From: Straminergon stramineum
Taxonomy: Eukaryota; Streptophyta; Bryopsida; Hypnales; Calliergonaceae
NCBI GenBank assembly: GCA_963920665.1
Contig: OY987264.1
Location: 35,382,906 to 35,446,905 of the forward strand
Length of the DNA stretch: 64,000 bases
Direction of reading: 5' to 3'
Positions 40,243-52,148 of this stretch are shown here, piece after piece (the first letter of the stretch is position 1; every line of letters begins with the position of its first letter). The position numbers and the translations under genes were made by a program. The notes under the pieces were generated by a model that had not been told where the DNA came from, ran no database searches, and saw only the letters and a list, made by a program, of their open reading frames with translations.

Positions 40243-41005
40243 CCCTTAAAGAATGCTGAAGACGCTGTATGCCTTGTGGATAGTCAAACAGGCTTTGTGA
40301 GTATTGAAGAATGGATGATTTTCATTTGATTATTTGTGTGCAACATCTTTGATGCTATATCTATACGATTGACTTAAGTTCAAGACATTTTAGTTTTTTT
40401 CAAATTTTCTATCGGGAATTTTATCAAAAAAAAATGGTAGATTATCTTTTGAATTTCATTACTTTGAGCTTTTTTCTCCTTCACCCCTAGTAAGCACTCA
40501 AGCAACCATTTTTTGGTTGTTGCCTAACTTCAGGCAACACTTTTGGGCAAAAAAACACTTTTTTACACTTTTTCTTTTTTCTTTTTTTTGAAAGATTGGG
40601 TTGTCTTTCAATATTTATATTCCAACTTAGATTGCTATGGTCAAATAGCACAAAGTGTTTAGGATTTGCCTAGTGTTGAAAAACGGCTTACTATTTGGGA
40701 AAAGTGTTGGTATTCTCATTACTATATCTTATGCACTTTTCCACAAATCAATTGAAACCACAATTTTGAATAATAAAAAAAATAATTCAAATGCTAAAGA
40801 GAGTAATTGTATTTTTGGTGAATTTTTGAAGTTATATCTTCAAAATTCATATGAAGAGAATCTAAAAATAGTTTTATAAGTATGACCATATAGATACTTC
40901 TACTTTTTGTTCTTCACATTTTCTTTGTTGATGCAAACTTCAAGTTATAGAACTTATATTTTATAAGACATTTGTGTTTTGTCCAAACCCCTTGGGCTTT
41001 TAGGG
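40243..41005 (+). repeat. Probable TTAA-family element with degenerate ends
   Basis: Left end TTAA-CCCTTAAAGAATGC at 40239; right end near CTTTTAGGGATTAG at 41006. It has the internal TTGCC..ACTTCAGGCAAC word seen in copy E (TTCGGGCAGC) and lies shortly downstream of the P450 gene. Confidence 0.4.
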
Positions 41006-42052
41006 ATTAGAACTTGATTTCTACATTCAAAAAAATTTCTTTTTTTTGAGCAAACAAACAAAATGAAGCTTTTAAAGTGCAGTTTCTATGCAACATGAAA
41101 ATTTTGAATTTTTTTAAAAAGAAGCATTTCAACGAAGTTTGAAGTTGAGGAGTTATTTCTATAACCACATTTTTAAATATGGAGTGACACAAAAACTTTC
41201 TTTACATTAAAATGTTATACATTGTAGTGTACTTCTATTTTGAAAATTTCAGATTTTTGGAGCATGATTTGTATTTGATATGAATTTTCTTCATTTTCTC
41301 TTCATAAATTCATGGTAATTTGAAATTTTCACAAAAATTCTGAAATTTTATGACATATTCTAGACATGTGGTTTCATCTTTGAAAAATGAAACAAAAAAA
41401 TTTACTCATAAATAGTGAGAAATAGAAGATACATAGTGAAGGACTTTCAAGTTTGATTACACTATCATAGCTTATGTCCTTTAGAGCTTAACCCCTAAAG
41501 TAAGTACTAGACATTTAAATTTTGAACAACAGATGAATGCAAACATATCTTGAGCACACCAAGTTCCCATGATGGGAATTTTTTTTTCATCCATCTAGAT
41601 GTCATTACATTCTTGTATTTTTTTTCTTGCGTTGTATGATATAGATTTCTAGAAGTTTTCATCATAAATATTTTATAGTGTAAAGACCACAAGTACGTTT
41701 GACCTCAAAAACTAGTTGCTTCAATTTAAGAAATGTACATTTATGAACAACTAGAATAACTAAGCAAATTTAAAATATCAAAACATCATAGGAATGAGAA
41801 CTTAAGGAGAATTTTTTCTATGAAAATTACAAAATTTCAATTAACAATCAAATTTAGAAGGAATTTTCAATTTTGGTTTCAAAATTTATTGAAAAATATT
41901 TATTAATCAGACCTCATGGATATGATCTATGGAAAAAAAATCATTAATTTATATAAATTTTTTTTAAAAGTAAATCATTAAATTATTGTTCTCATTTTCA
42001 TTTGTTCACATTTTCATAGTTTTGAAATTTTGACCTATCCTCTTGTCCTTAA

Positions 42053-42865
42053 CCCCTAAAGGACCATTATCCCTTTGAGTGACAAATGGGATTTCCAATA
42101 GGTACCTATGGTCTCAATTTTTGTCTTGATTTTTTGAAACTTTTTATAAAGATAGAAAAATTGATTAGCTATATATATAATCTATTTATTTATTTATTTT
42201 TCATTCAGTACCTTGGAACAAAAGTTATGCCCAAATAAGCTCAAAACAAGGGAGAAGAGGTAGAAAAAAAAATTCAAATATTTGAATTTGAATTTTATTT
42301 TTTATTTTTTTCTCATGGATTATATATTTGTCTACATGGAAAGCTTTGATTCATTCCATTTGGATTTGTTATGAAAAAATTACGGACAATCTTATTTTTT
42401 AGACAATTAGAGATATTAATAATTTAGATTTTCCTTCTATCTTGTACCTACTTACTTAAAAAAAAATTTCAATATATATATATATAATTTATTTATAATT
42501 TATTGTATTGTATTGTATTTTTTTCCTAGACTCTCATCTCAATTCTCCACAATAATGATTGAAAGCTCAAGACTCTCTATAGTACAAAAATTTAAAGTTA
42601 AAAAGGTTGAAAATCAAATAATCTAGTTCCGCAATGTGCAAATGTGCAATAACTTGTTTTCTTTACTTTAAACATAGATATCTTGCAATTTGTAAAGTCA
42701 AAAATTCTGAATTTTTTTTCACACATTCTCATATTAGTTAGGTATAAGATCCTATGGTTAGATGTGAAAAATAAAAATATGATTTTCAATTTTTTAATTC
42801 TTTGCTATAGAAATGGCAGTTTTGAGTGTTTTTTCTCAGAAATAAAGACCTTGGTCCTGTAGGAG
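42053..42865 (+). repeat. TTAA-flanked inverted-repeat element, copy C (813 bp)
   Basis: TTAA at 42049-42052 and 42866-42869; ends CCCCTAAAGGACCATT and TTGGTCCTGTAGGAG. It is closely similar to copy B along its length: AGGTACCTA, GCCCAAATAAGCTCAAAACA, GAAAGCTTTGATTCATTCCA, TTAGATTTTCCTTCTATCTT and AATGGCAGTTTTGAGTG. It is shorter than B by internal deletion around 42400. No coding capacity. Confidence 0.83.
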
Positions 42866-42869
42866 TTAA

Positions 42870-44530
42870 GGGTTTAAGTATACCCATAACAATTTGAAGG
42901 AAAGATGAGAGATACCCTTTAGTTGCCCAAGGGGGGACTCTCTAATACCTCCAAATAGAATTTGAGATGAAGTAGTGAAGGTGAAAATTAATAGTGAGAA
43001 GTGGATGGAAAGACTTAATGATGAAGGATGTTTTGTGCGTAAAGTTTGATTGTTTTCAAGTCTTTTTTGCAAAGAAAAATATATATTGAGTATTTGATGG
43101 CAATACAATTGATATTATTTAAAGTGTGTTAATAACAAATTGTGGTAGGTTGATTTTGTTTTTGTTTTTTTAGAGATGGATGGGATTTGAGTGGTACTAT
43201 GTAGTTGACTACATTTTGTTAGACACAAAGGGAAAGATTGAGTTGGTCATATATGTAATGCATGACATAAATGAGGGAGTATTTTTTTAACACACTAACT
43301 TATTGCTTCTCATTTTTAAAATTTAGATTTGTATATGTTACAATTATTATGCAAAAGAATTACCAAGGGTATGTCATTGTATGAATTGCAAATCAATAGA
43401 AGACTCCCATGTAAAGACTTATTTGGTTCACACATTGTATTGGTTTCAAAAATATAGCATCCTATTGATGGACAAGTTCAACAAGATGTTGTGGCCATTA
43501 GAGGTCAAACATTGTGGAGACCAGAAAGTGAAAAAAACTTGTGTGAGTGAATATTTACCCACCCTTGGTAAATACATGAGCACAACCAAGTTCTTGTGTT
43601 TGGAGGGGTGAATTCTATTCTAATGGGTGCCTTCTGTTGGTCCATTGTACCTTTCAAGAAATGGATCTTTTCTAAGCTTCTTAAGTCCTATAATTCACCG
43701 ATGAACCTCCAAACTAGCCTAAGTATAGAAGTTACTCTAACTACCTCGATCCCTTGACTATTGTAGTTTCCTAGTAGAACTGGATGTAATCTAAATCTAT
43801 TACTTCCTACTTGTAGATCAGGTCATGTCATTCCTAAAATCTAATATACACAGAAATTGGATGTTCCTACAAGGAGCTATGGATGGATGAAGTTTAGTCC
43901 TTCAAGAGGCTATCTAAACTTCATCCACCCCTTTGGACCCCCTCCCTAATTCAAATGATCATGAGTTTTGGATCCTAAGCCTATCCTATCAACTAATGTG
44001 TAAGTTCTAAGTTTGGACTTATATGGATGAATTCCATCCGACTTCATCCATTTTGGATCCCAACTTCATCTACTCATATCTCCCTTATTATGAGTCGGTT
44101 TGGGGCATATTTTATACTCCCAGAATGCCCTCGACATCTATTTTATGATTCTAACACTAAACTTGACCTGACCTTCTATTCTAAAGGTGCTATCCACCCC
44201 TAGGCCTTGGCCCTACTCTATATTCGTGAAATAAAGCAAACTAAAATGAAAAGCTTCACATTTTGTTTCAACAACTTCAAACACACATTCTAAAGTTCCA
44301 AAATATCTCTAAGTATAAAAATAAAAGAAATAGAATTAAATAGTTGTCTAAGATAGGTAAAAAACAATAGAGTTTGAAGAAAGTATCACTAATTTTTCTT
44401 CTTGAGACTCCAATAAAAAAAACTCTAAATCAACTTGCTAGTATATTTTAAGTAATATACGCATTTACAATGCAACAACATAGGATAGTAGGACTTTGGA
44501 AAATTAATATCACATGTAATATAACAACAC
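42870..44530. other. Intergenic DNA, no gene recognised
   Basis: A 76-codon frame at 43381-43611 has no recognisable relatives. The part 43620-44260 is less AT-rich and repeats the words CTTCATCCA and TTGGATCC, which hints at another old repeat, but no boundaries were found. Confidence 0.35.
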
Positions 44531-45252
44531 TCGTAACTATCTATTTAAGCAATTCAACATAGTTGGAGGCACCTATTTCTAGAAAAAAATTTATATTAGC
44601 AATTGAAAATCATGTATTTAAATAAATATATAGAATTTTTGGATAAGGCATCTAATTTCTAAGAATTCTCAAAGTATAACTTCCTAGGGCATCCTGAACC
44701 ACACTCTAATAAAATTGCCTTAGTTTCAACACCAAAATCTAATTTCTATGAATTCTCAAAGTGGAACTTCATAGGGCACCTTGAACCACACTCTAATTAA
44801 ATTGCCTTGATTTTAGCACCAAAATCTAAAAAAATCAAGAGTCCATCAACAACAATTAAGCATGGGTATGGTTTCAAGGTACTAAGGTAGGAACACCCAT
44901 AACCATGAGTGTACCCACAATTGAGAGTAGAATTCCCTCAAAGTGTTCCCTAATGTACCTTGCAACCATCTTCAAAGTACCTTGAAACCATCTCCGTACT
45001 TAATTGTGGTTGGTGGGCTCTGATTTTTTCAAATTTTGGTGCTAGAATCAAGGTAGATTTAGTAGAGTGTGGCTATAGGTGCCCTAGGGAGTTCTACTTT
45101 GAAAATTCATAGAAATTAGATGCCTTATCCAAACATTCTATTCTTTTTTTTTTAAATTCATGATTTTCAATTGCTAATGCTGAAAAAATATTTTTTGTTG
45201 AAAAATTTGACCCCAACTATGCTGAATTGTTTAAAATGACGGTTATGGATGT
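44531..45252. mobile_element. Foldback element with arms of about 280-360 bp
   Basis: Arm 44531-44893 pairs with arm 45252-44975 around a short loop. Matching blocks, read inward, are CAATTCAACATAGTTGG, AGCAATTGAAAATCATG, GGATAAGGCATCTAATTTCT, CCTAGGGCA, CCACACTCTA, and CAATTAAG followed by ATGGTTTCAAGGTAC. The left arm holds an extra tandem duplication of about 93 bases (about 44648-44740 repeated at 44741-44830). A partial second copy lies at 56299-56610. No coding capacity. Confidence 0.82.
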
Positions 45253-45774
45253 TCCTACCTTATTGAAGACACTTTTAGGGAAGTCTATAGTCAAAGTGTG
45301 GGTACAATGCTGATTACGGGTATTGCTACCTTACTATTAGTCCAATCAATGTAATTCTTACTCTTTCCAATCACCCAAAATAGCACTCACTACCTATGCC
45401 TCCATAGCAAACTAACTTACAGTCGAACTACCCCCACCGGACTCTTCATTTCACACGCAGACCAGAGTCCCGAAAGAAACCGAAAGTTCTTCTTTTTCTT
45501 TCCCGAATTCGTGGAGTCCGTCCATCAACGAACGAAGATCCACATCGTCCGTCCATCCGTCGACGGAAACGAAGAATGTGGGGTGGTTGCCAAGAGGCAC
45601 CCTATCTCCAATCACCTTCCTCCGCCGTTGCTTGCCATCACTCTGACTTCCTCTTCCGCTGCCAAAATTCAATCCGAATTCTGCCCAAGCGGCAGAATTC
45701 AGTCGCCCCACTGTCCAATTTCCCCATCGCAAGGTCGAATTCGCCGCACTCACTAATTCACAATTTTCGCAGCA

Positions 45775-48700
45775 ATGGCGTGCATCAGCACATTCAATCA
45801 TGCTGCTGCAGCCATGCCCATCGTAAGACCACTCCCAGTCCGCTACTACTCTCCTGCAACACTGTATCGAATGAGTCTTTCTTACTTAGCATTCAAATTT
45901 AAGATGCATTCAAATCTTGGAAATGCAAAAATTTAAATGTCTTGTTTGAAATCTTGTCGATCCGTTTAGTTTGGGGGATTCTATTGTAGTTGGGGAATCA
46001 TGGAGAATTTTAAATTTTCGGGTTTGAATTTCGTGCGCAGACTTCAATGGACACTGTGCGCACGCCGTTGTACTCCTCCACGTTCCTGGCGGGCTCCCCT
46101 CCGCTGTTCTCTTCTCGCCGCCCGCTGCGTCGTTCGTCAGGCAAGTATCCCTAATCTATTTAAAGCAGAGGATTCCAATTGTAGAATCGCATTGTTCTTA
46201 GCTTTCCAACAAGACATCACTCGCATGATTTGACTGAGAATTGAGCGAAAAATTCCAAAGACTAGATCGGTTTGTTGGTTGCTTTGCCGTGATCTCAATG
46301 CTTTGTTATGTGAGGTATTGCATTATTATAGAAGTCATTATAAACGAATATTGAGTAGCATTCCATCGAGATATTATTCAAAAAATTCGACTGAGAATTG
46401 AGTTTCAGATTTCGAGTGCAACTATGGATTCGTTTTCTGTGGTTACCAGGGCTTTTAGAAATCCATTTTCTGGTTCAATGCAAAGTGAACTAAAATTGTA
46501 TCCAATAATTAGGGCAAGAATTCGAGGTGGTATATGGAATAAGAAATGGGAATGCAGGGAATGGGGGGACTGTGCAGAGAAAGCAGGTTTTGTGCACTTG
46601 CAAAAGGCCGGCCTTCCTTCACCATGTTGTGCTCTGGTTATCAAGGAACGGTAAGCAGTTTATGCCATTCTTTTCCTGAAACTTCAGTATCGTGTAACTA
46701 CATTTTCTATAAATTTTTTGTTTCCATTGATTACATTCCAATCTTCACTTCAATGGGGAATCTGAGATGGAATCAAACGAATATTATATATTTAGATATT
46801 ATTAACACAGTCTCCCTTCTCAGTCAGCTTGTACTTTTTCATGGACGTTTTGTTATGAACCCTAAAAAGTAAGTGTGGTGTTGAAGGTGTGCGGGAGCTG
46901 CCACGCAAGGGACGGGCAGGGTGAGCATGGAGGACACGTTCACCATTGAAGTGGACTCTACCGGGAAGGAGCCTGCTTTCTTCGGAGTTTATGATGGACA
47001 CGGAGGAAGCGCCGTCTCAGAGTATATCATTTTAACCCTCAGGACTTTTAAGAAAATAAAATTTCTTGATCAAATCAATTTTTAGTCATTTGTGAATTTC
47101 TTCTAGTTTACAAGAAACTGACTCTTGCCTTTTTGTTACAGGATGTTGAAAACAGGGGTGTGGCCAATCTATAAGAAGAAATTGTCTGGTTAGTTTTCAG
47201 ATGAGTGTGCACTCTGAATTTTTGGCTTTTAATTTCTCTCTTCATCTAGCCTTCTGTTGTTGTTCTGAAGTGAAGTGGCTGTGGTTGCAGATCCTGATGT
47301 GGTGCGTGCAACGCGAGCAGCTTACCTGGAGATTGACCAGCTCACTCTGGTATATAATAAGCTCTTAACTAAGTTGCTCGCAATGTTCAATTCAGGCTTT
47401 AAACTAAATTTGACGAACTCCAAATATTCTACTAAGACTTGCTTAACCCGTCGTCGTCGTGCTTCTTTCTTTTTTCCTATTTGTCTCTTATGTTCAGTGA
47501 ATGTCTTTTTGGAATTTATATTTTATAATAAGATAGTATCAAATTTAAAGTTCTTGTCAATTGACTTAATTATTGAATTTTGTCATTGCTTCAAAGCATG
47601 AAAATTTGAAGTTGGAATTTATATCTAGTATTTTCTTGATTTTGAATGACAAGAATCTAAGGAGTACATTGTTCTGAATAATATATACGGAATCATGCAA
47701 TTGACACGCTTTAAATGAAAGACCATCCTATTTGAACAAAACCTCATAGTTTTATGGACTATCGGAGTCAGTGAACCTTCACATGATCATACCTCATATT
47801 TTGATCCATTTCTGTGATTGGACAACTCCCGTAGATGAGTTACAAAGTCTCGGTCGGCTCTATGAATTGACTGAATTGTTAATATGTGACACTAAATTTG
47901 AGTTTATTGACTTGAGAAGCGTACACGAGGTCTTTTATTCGTTGAAGGGTTACGATCACTTCGAACAGTGATATTTCCAATTGACCAGCTCTAAATGTGT
48001 ATGTGACCTGAAAGAATAGGCACCGCCAAAGGGCTTCTTTGGAGCACTGCGTGAGCGGGGATTGGGAGGATCAAAATGTGGCGCAACAGCAGCAACAACC
48101 GTCCTTATTCCTAAACCAGGTCCGCCTGACAGATATCCAGTGTTTGAATTTTAGAATGGTGTTTCAAGGGACGCAATGTGAAGCTTACTTTGGGGTGCAT
48201 TAGATGGCAGCAAGGTGCTGGTGGCGGCTAACGTGGGGGATGCCCGAGTTGTTCTGGTTCGTGGAGGTCAGGCGATTCAGTTGACAGTTGATCATAAGGT
48301 ATGCTACACTGATTCTCCTATTAGTGAGGGCGCAAAATGAATGTCACCTACAAATCTAGTGTCACTACAATTTTATTTTATTTTGGAAATCAGCACAATA
48401 TAGTAATTATTTTAGCCTGCACTAATTTAAAATAGTTGTTTTGGTTAATTAGTGTCACTCGCTGTAATGGGATTAATCGGTGTACTCAATTTCTGTTTCT
48501 ACTCAACACCTAATTCAACAGTCATAATATCCTAGAGCAGTGATGACTGCCCACCCATTTCACTGGAGCTACATTATGCTTGGCAGTAACTATCCTTACC
48601 TATTGTAGCTGGTTAGTGTAAACCTTTCATTCTTGAACTCAAGATGTGAGAGGATCTCTGCCAAAGAAAGAAATTGTTAACTTAGAGAATTGGAGCATCT

Positions 48701-50021
48701 TGAATACCGTGATTCTTCCTTGAATTAGCAGTGGGGCTCCAGGTGTTTGCAATTCCTATTTAAGAATGTTATGGTCAGAATATCTCCGCCATACCATGCA
48801 AACCAGGTTCATGTATTGTGCAGTCCATGAAAGCTGAATTATGTTGTTGCACGTGCTCTTGCAGCCAGATGTAAAGGAGGAGAGGCAGCGCATTGAGGCG
48901 AAGAATCCAACTCCAAGGAAGCCCCTTGTGAGCCCACGCTCAGATCCTCGTTTCAATGGATTATATTTTTGAAAATATGGTTTTGAATTATCACTAGTGG
49001 TAGAAAATAATACGTTCCTGTAATCTCTCCCCTCTTTTTCTTTGCATTTTATGTGGCAGGTCGTGAACGTGGGAGGGACGTGGCGAGTTGGTGGCCTGCT
49101 GGCTCTATCTCGTGCATTTGGAGACGTTTATCTGAAAAAGTAGGTTCCTTTGTCGAAATCATGCATTTGAAAGTTACATAGAATTTTTATTTATTTTTAT
49201 TCTAATGAATTTTCTCTTTGTTAGTTGGTCAGATAATAGACAAGACGGAGCAAGTGGAGGATTTGGGCTCACAGCCGAACCACATGTGTCTGTGGAGTCA
49301 TTAACTCCAGGTATTGGACCTCATCTCATCTTAGATTCGAAAATTGATGAATTTGGTACGGTAGGGAGCCCATTCGATGGCTTTCAACGGTGTTGTATTT
49401 ATGAACAGAATGGATCATCCATTTGGAGAAGTTCATATCAATACTTTAAAAATTGTTAAAGTTTGAAATAGTAGGTCCATATCATGGCCCTAGCCTACCC
49501 TTGAACCATTAGCATTGATGTATCTCACGAAAGCATCTTTGACTGTGATTGAACCTAGCTACAGTAGAAGTATCCCATTCCTTACACATCACATGTCTGG
49601 GTGACAGTTGCTTTGTAAGTGGATGACTTGATCCATGAGAATGGTACCCCACGCAAATGGATTTTCGACCTCGTGCACACTGTCATTTCTGCTGAATTTT
49701 GTTGCCTACTGTTTGTTGTGAGCAGAGGATCAGATGATTATTTTGGGAACTGATGGGCTTTGGGAGTTGGGAAACCAGGAAGTGGTGGACATGTGCCTCT
49801 CTGCAGGGTAACCCTCTTTAGCTCAAGTTTGATGTATGTATTAATCCAATAGATATATACAGAGGCTTTGTGGTGTCCTGGTGGTTATGATTTTCTGACA
49901 ATTTCTTCTTTCCATGTCCAGGGAGAGCGCTTCTCCAGAGGAGACTTTGAAGAAGATATTCAAAGTTGCCCAAGAAAAGGGAGTTACAGATGACTTAGCT
50001 GGGATTATTATTAAGCTCTGA
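45775..50021 (+). CDS. PP2C-type protein phosphatase, possibly chloroplast-targeted, 13 exons
   Basis: Metal-dependent Ser/Thr phosphatase. Exons: 45775-45822, 46041-46140, 46578-46650, 46887-47021, 47142-47188, 47291-47349, 48020-48119, 48204-48298, 48865-48927, 49060-49139, 49225-49310, 49726-49807, 49922-50021; 355 residues. Motifs in order: RVSMED at 85-90, VYDGHGG at 108-114 (metal Asp110, Gly111), GATAATTVL near 172-180, ANVGDARVVLVRGG from 196, GGLLALSRAFGD at 251-262, LGTDGLWEL around Asp305, and TDDLAGIII near the end. In the last motif the metal Asp346 is kept, but the usual Asn after it is Asp. The first 70 residues are rich in Ala, Ser, Pro and Arg (TPLYSS, SSRRPLRRSS) with few acids, which resembles a plastid transit peptide. 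Exon 2 ends AG|GCAAGT, implying a GC-AG intron. The exon 2-3 join was chosen because it alone kept the frame open. I could not assign a PP2C clade. Confidence 0.92.
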
Positions 50022-50852
50022 ATTGACAGAAGATTTTCACACTAAGTCTCTACATGCTGCAGTTAGGTTCAATTTAGCTCAACTTTGGCCAAGGATCAAG
50101 AGGAATAAGTGCACTGCAGCACTTGTTGTAGTACCTTATGTGGAACTGGATTGGGCAATTGTGTTCTGCATTATCTGCCGAATGTATTGTTGTGGAATCA
50201 CAAGATGTATATGGTGACTAGGGGTGTAGATCATGCTGTTTGTAACACTTGACATTGTCCTCTTTCAGGATTTTAAGGCGATTGGCGCGATTGTCGATTG
50301 GCACAAATCAAGTTCTTACTTCTTTTTGTAACCCCTAACAAACGGAGGGTGTTTTGGAAGAGGAAAGGTCTAAACTGGAGGCATTGTCCAAAATCAAAAA
50401 TTAAAACTGTTTTTTTCAAATTCCAATCATACAAAAGTGTATTAAACAAGACAATGTGTAGAAAAAGTTTCTAGACCATTTGACTGTGTGGATTGAAAGA
50501 TTACAATGATCAAAGTAAGATACCAACTTTTTTTTCAATGTTGCAAAGACTTCGAGCCGTCTTCTGAGTAAAATTTTACTCTTCACAGAAATGAAAAAAT
50601 TCACCATTCATAAGTGTATGATGTCAAAATTATCTATGTATAATTTTAGATGTAATTGAAATGTCTAACTTACTTTGCAAGGAGGTTAAGAGAATTAGCA
50701 AATATATGGCTAGTCATTTTTTGATGATCTCTTGTGCAATGAGGAAATTTTTTATATGAAATCTAAACACTGAAGAGTTAGAGACAAACATTTGGAGACT
50801 ATGTGGCAAAGATTTCAAGAACTTCGACTTCATAGATTGCAAGATAATAGGG

Positions 50853-51014
50853 CTTGAAGTTTACTAAACATTCCATCACTATCATCCAAGACATTGATTG
50901 TAGCCACTAAGTGAAATTCATGTAGCCCAAATGCTTGAAGTTCACTAATCACTCCATCACTATCATCCAAGACATTGATTGTAGCCACTAATTGAAACTT
51001 ATGTAGTCCAAATC
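50853..51014 (-). repeat. 81-bp tandem duplication, in frame (27 codons)
   Basis: Two units, 50853-50933 and 50934-51014, differ at a few positions. The central part, TCCATCACTATCATCCAAGA and the next 18 bases, is identical. On the minus strand the frame at 51018-50830 stays open through both and reads LVATINVLDDSDG in each. No gene recognised around it. Confidence 0.8.
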
Positions 51015-51115
51015 TCATTTATTCAAAAAAGTCTTGTTGTATAAGACTATAATGGTTCATTCCCTAGTTTTCTGTGATGGGTCTTTTGCATGTTAGAGCA
51101 TCCCGAATCCACTTG

Positions 51116-51440
51116 GAATTTTAATTTTGATTGCGGTTAATAATTAAAACTTGAAAATTTTGTCTATGGAAGAACTTCGCATAGGTTCAAGAAAACTTAA
51201 ATTTAGACATTGGAAATTAATCACTTCAAAGTTAGCTAAAAGACAAAACTTACAAAGGAATTAGAAAATCATGATTACCAAAGCACTTTGCACTCCAAAT
51301 GTGGTAGTTTATTTCCATTGTCCAATGTCTAAATATAAGTTTTCTTAAACCTATGCCAGCAAAGTTCTTTTGAGTGCACTTCCATTGATAAAAAAAATTC
51401 AAGTGCTAATTATAAAGTGGTCAAAAGTTAGAAGTTCCTT
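51116..51440. repeat. Inverted-repeat (foldback) element, about 325 bp
   Basis: Left arm: GGAATTTTAATTTTGATTGC, then ACTTGAAAATTTTGTCTATG and TAGACATTGGAAAT. The right arm, reverse-complemented, reads GGAACTTCTAACTTTTGACC, then ACTTGAATTTTTTTTATCAA and TAGACATTGGACAATGGAAAT. Shared inner words are CATAGGTT and AAGAAAACTTA. MITE-like; target duplication not resolved. Confidence 0.7.
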
Positions 51441-51526
51441 TGGAGGGTCAAATTCCAAATTGGATTGGAGGACACTCTTGGAATCTTGTTTGCCTAATAA
51501 GTAAGTGAACTTGTAAGGTTGGGTGT

Positions 51527-51745
51527 TTTAAAAGCGACCTAGCTCTAAAAGCAACCACTAATATACATTTCAAGAGGTGGTCGTTTCTAGTGACCACTAC
51601 GTTTCAACTTCCAAAATTCCTAACTAATTCCACAAAGGTCCAAAAACCATGAAACGACTTGGGTTCAATGCCAATTCCGTTTTTCTTCCTATAATTCCAC
51701 AAATGCAATCCTCTCTGAAAAGGTCGCTTTAAGAGCAGACTAGTA
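51527..51745. repeat. Possible small inverted-repeat element
   Basis: AAAAGCGACCTAGCTCTAAA near 51531 faces AAAGGTCGCTTTAAGAGCAG near 51718. Only the ends match, so this is tentative. Confidence 0.35.
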
Positions 51746-52148
51746 CCTCCTTGCCTTCCTTAGATTGAATTCTGCTGTGTAACTTTAGACAAATTCACAA
51801 GCACGTTCAGTTGCAGACAGTTAGGCAATTGGGTCAACTCTAATAGAAGCTGAAGGGAATTGTGACTAAGCCTAATAAGTTATCAACTGAGAAGCCAACT
51901 TTGAATTGAATGATTGGTGATTATCCAGCACTGTCTGTAGTTCTGTACCAAATGAATGTCAGAATGATTCATATCCGGAATCCAGTCCACCAGACAGTCA
52001 CCAGCAGTTGAGCACCTGCCAAGGCTGCAACTGAGTTGCAACTTGACCGAAACTGTCAGAATTCATACACAGCACGTGCAACTGGCCTTAACCCTGAGGA
52101 GTGAGGACGCAAAATGTCCTTCGGATGACTTCACCTGAGTTAAGTTAA

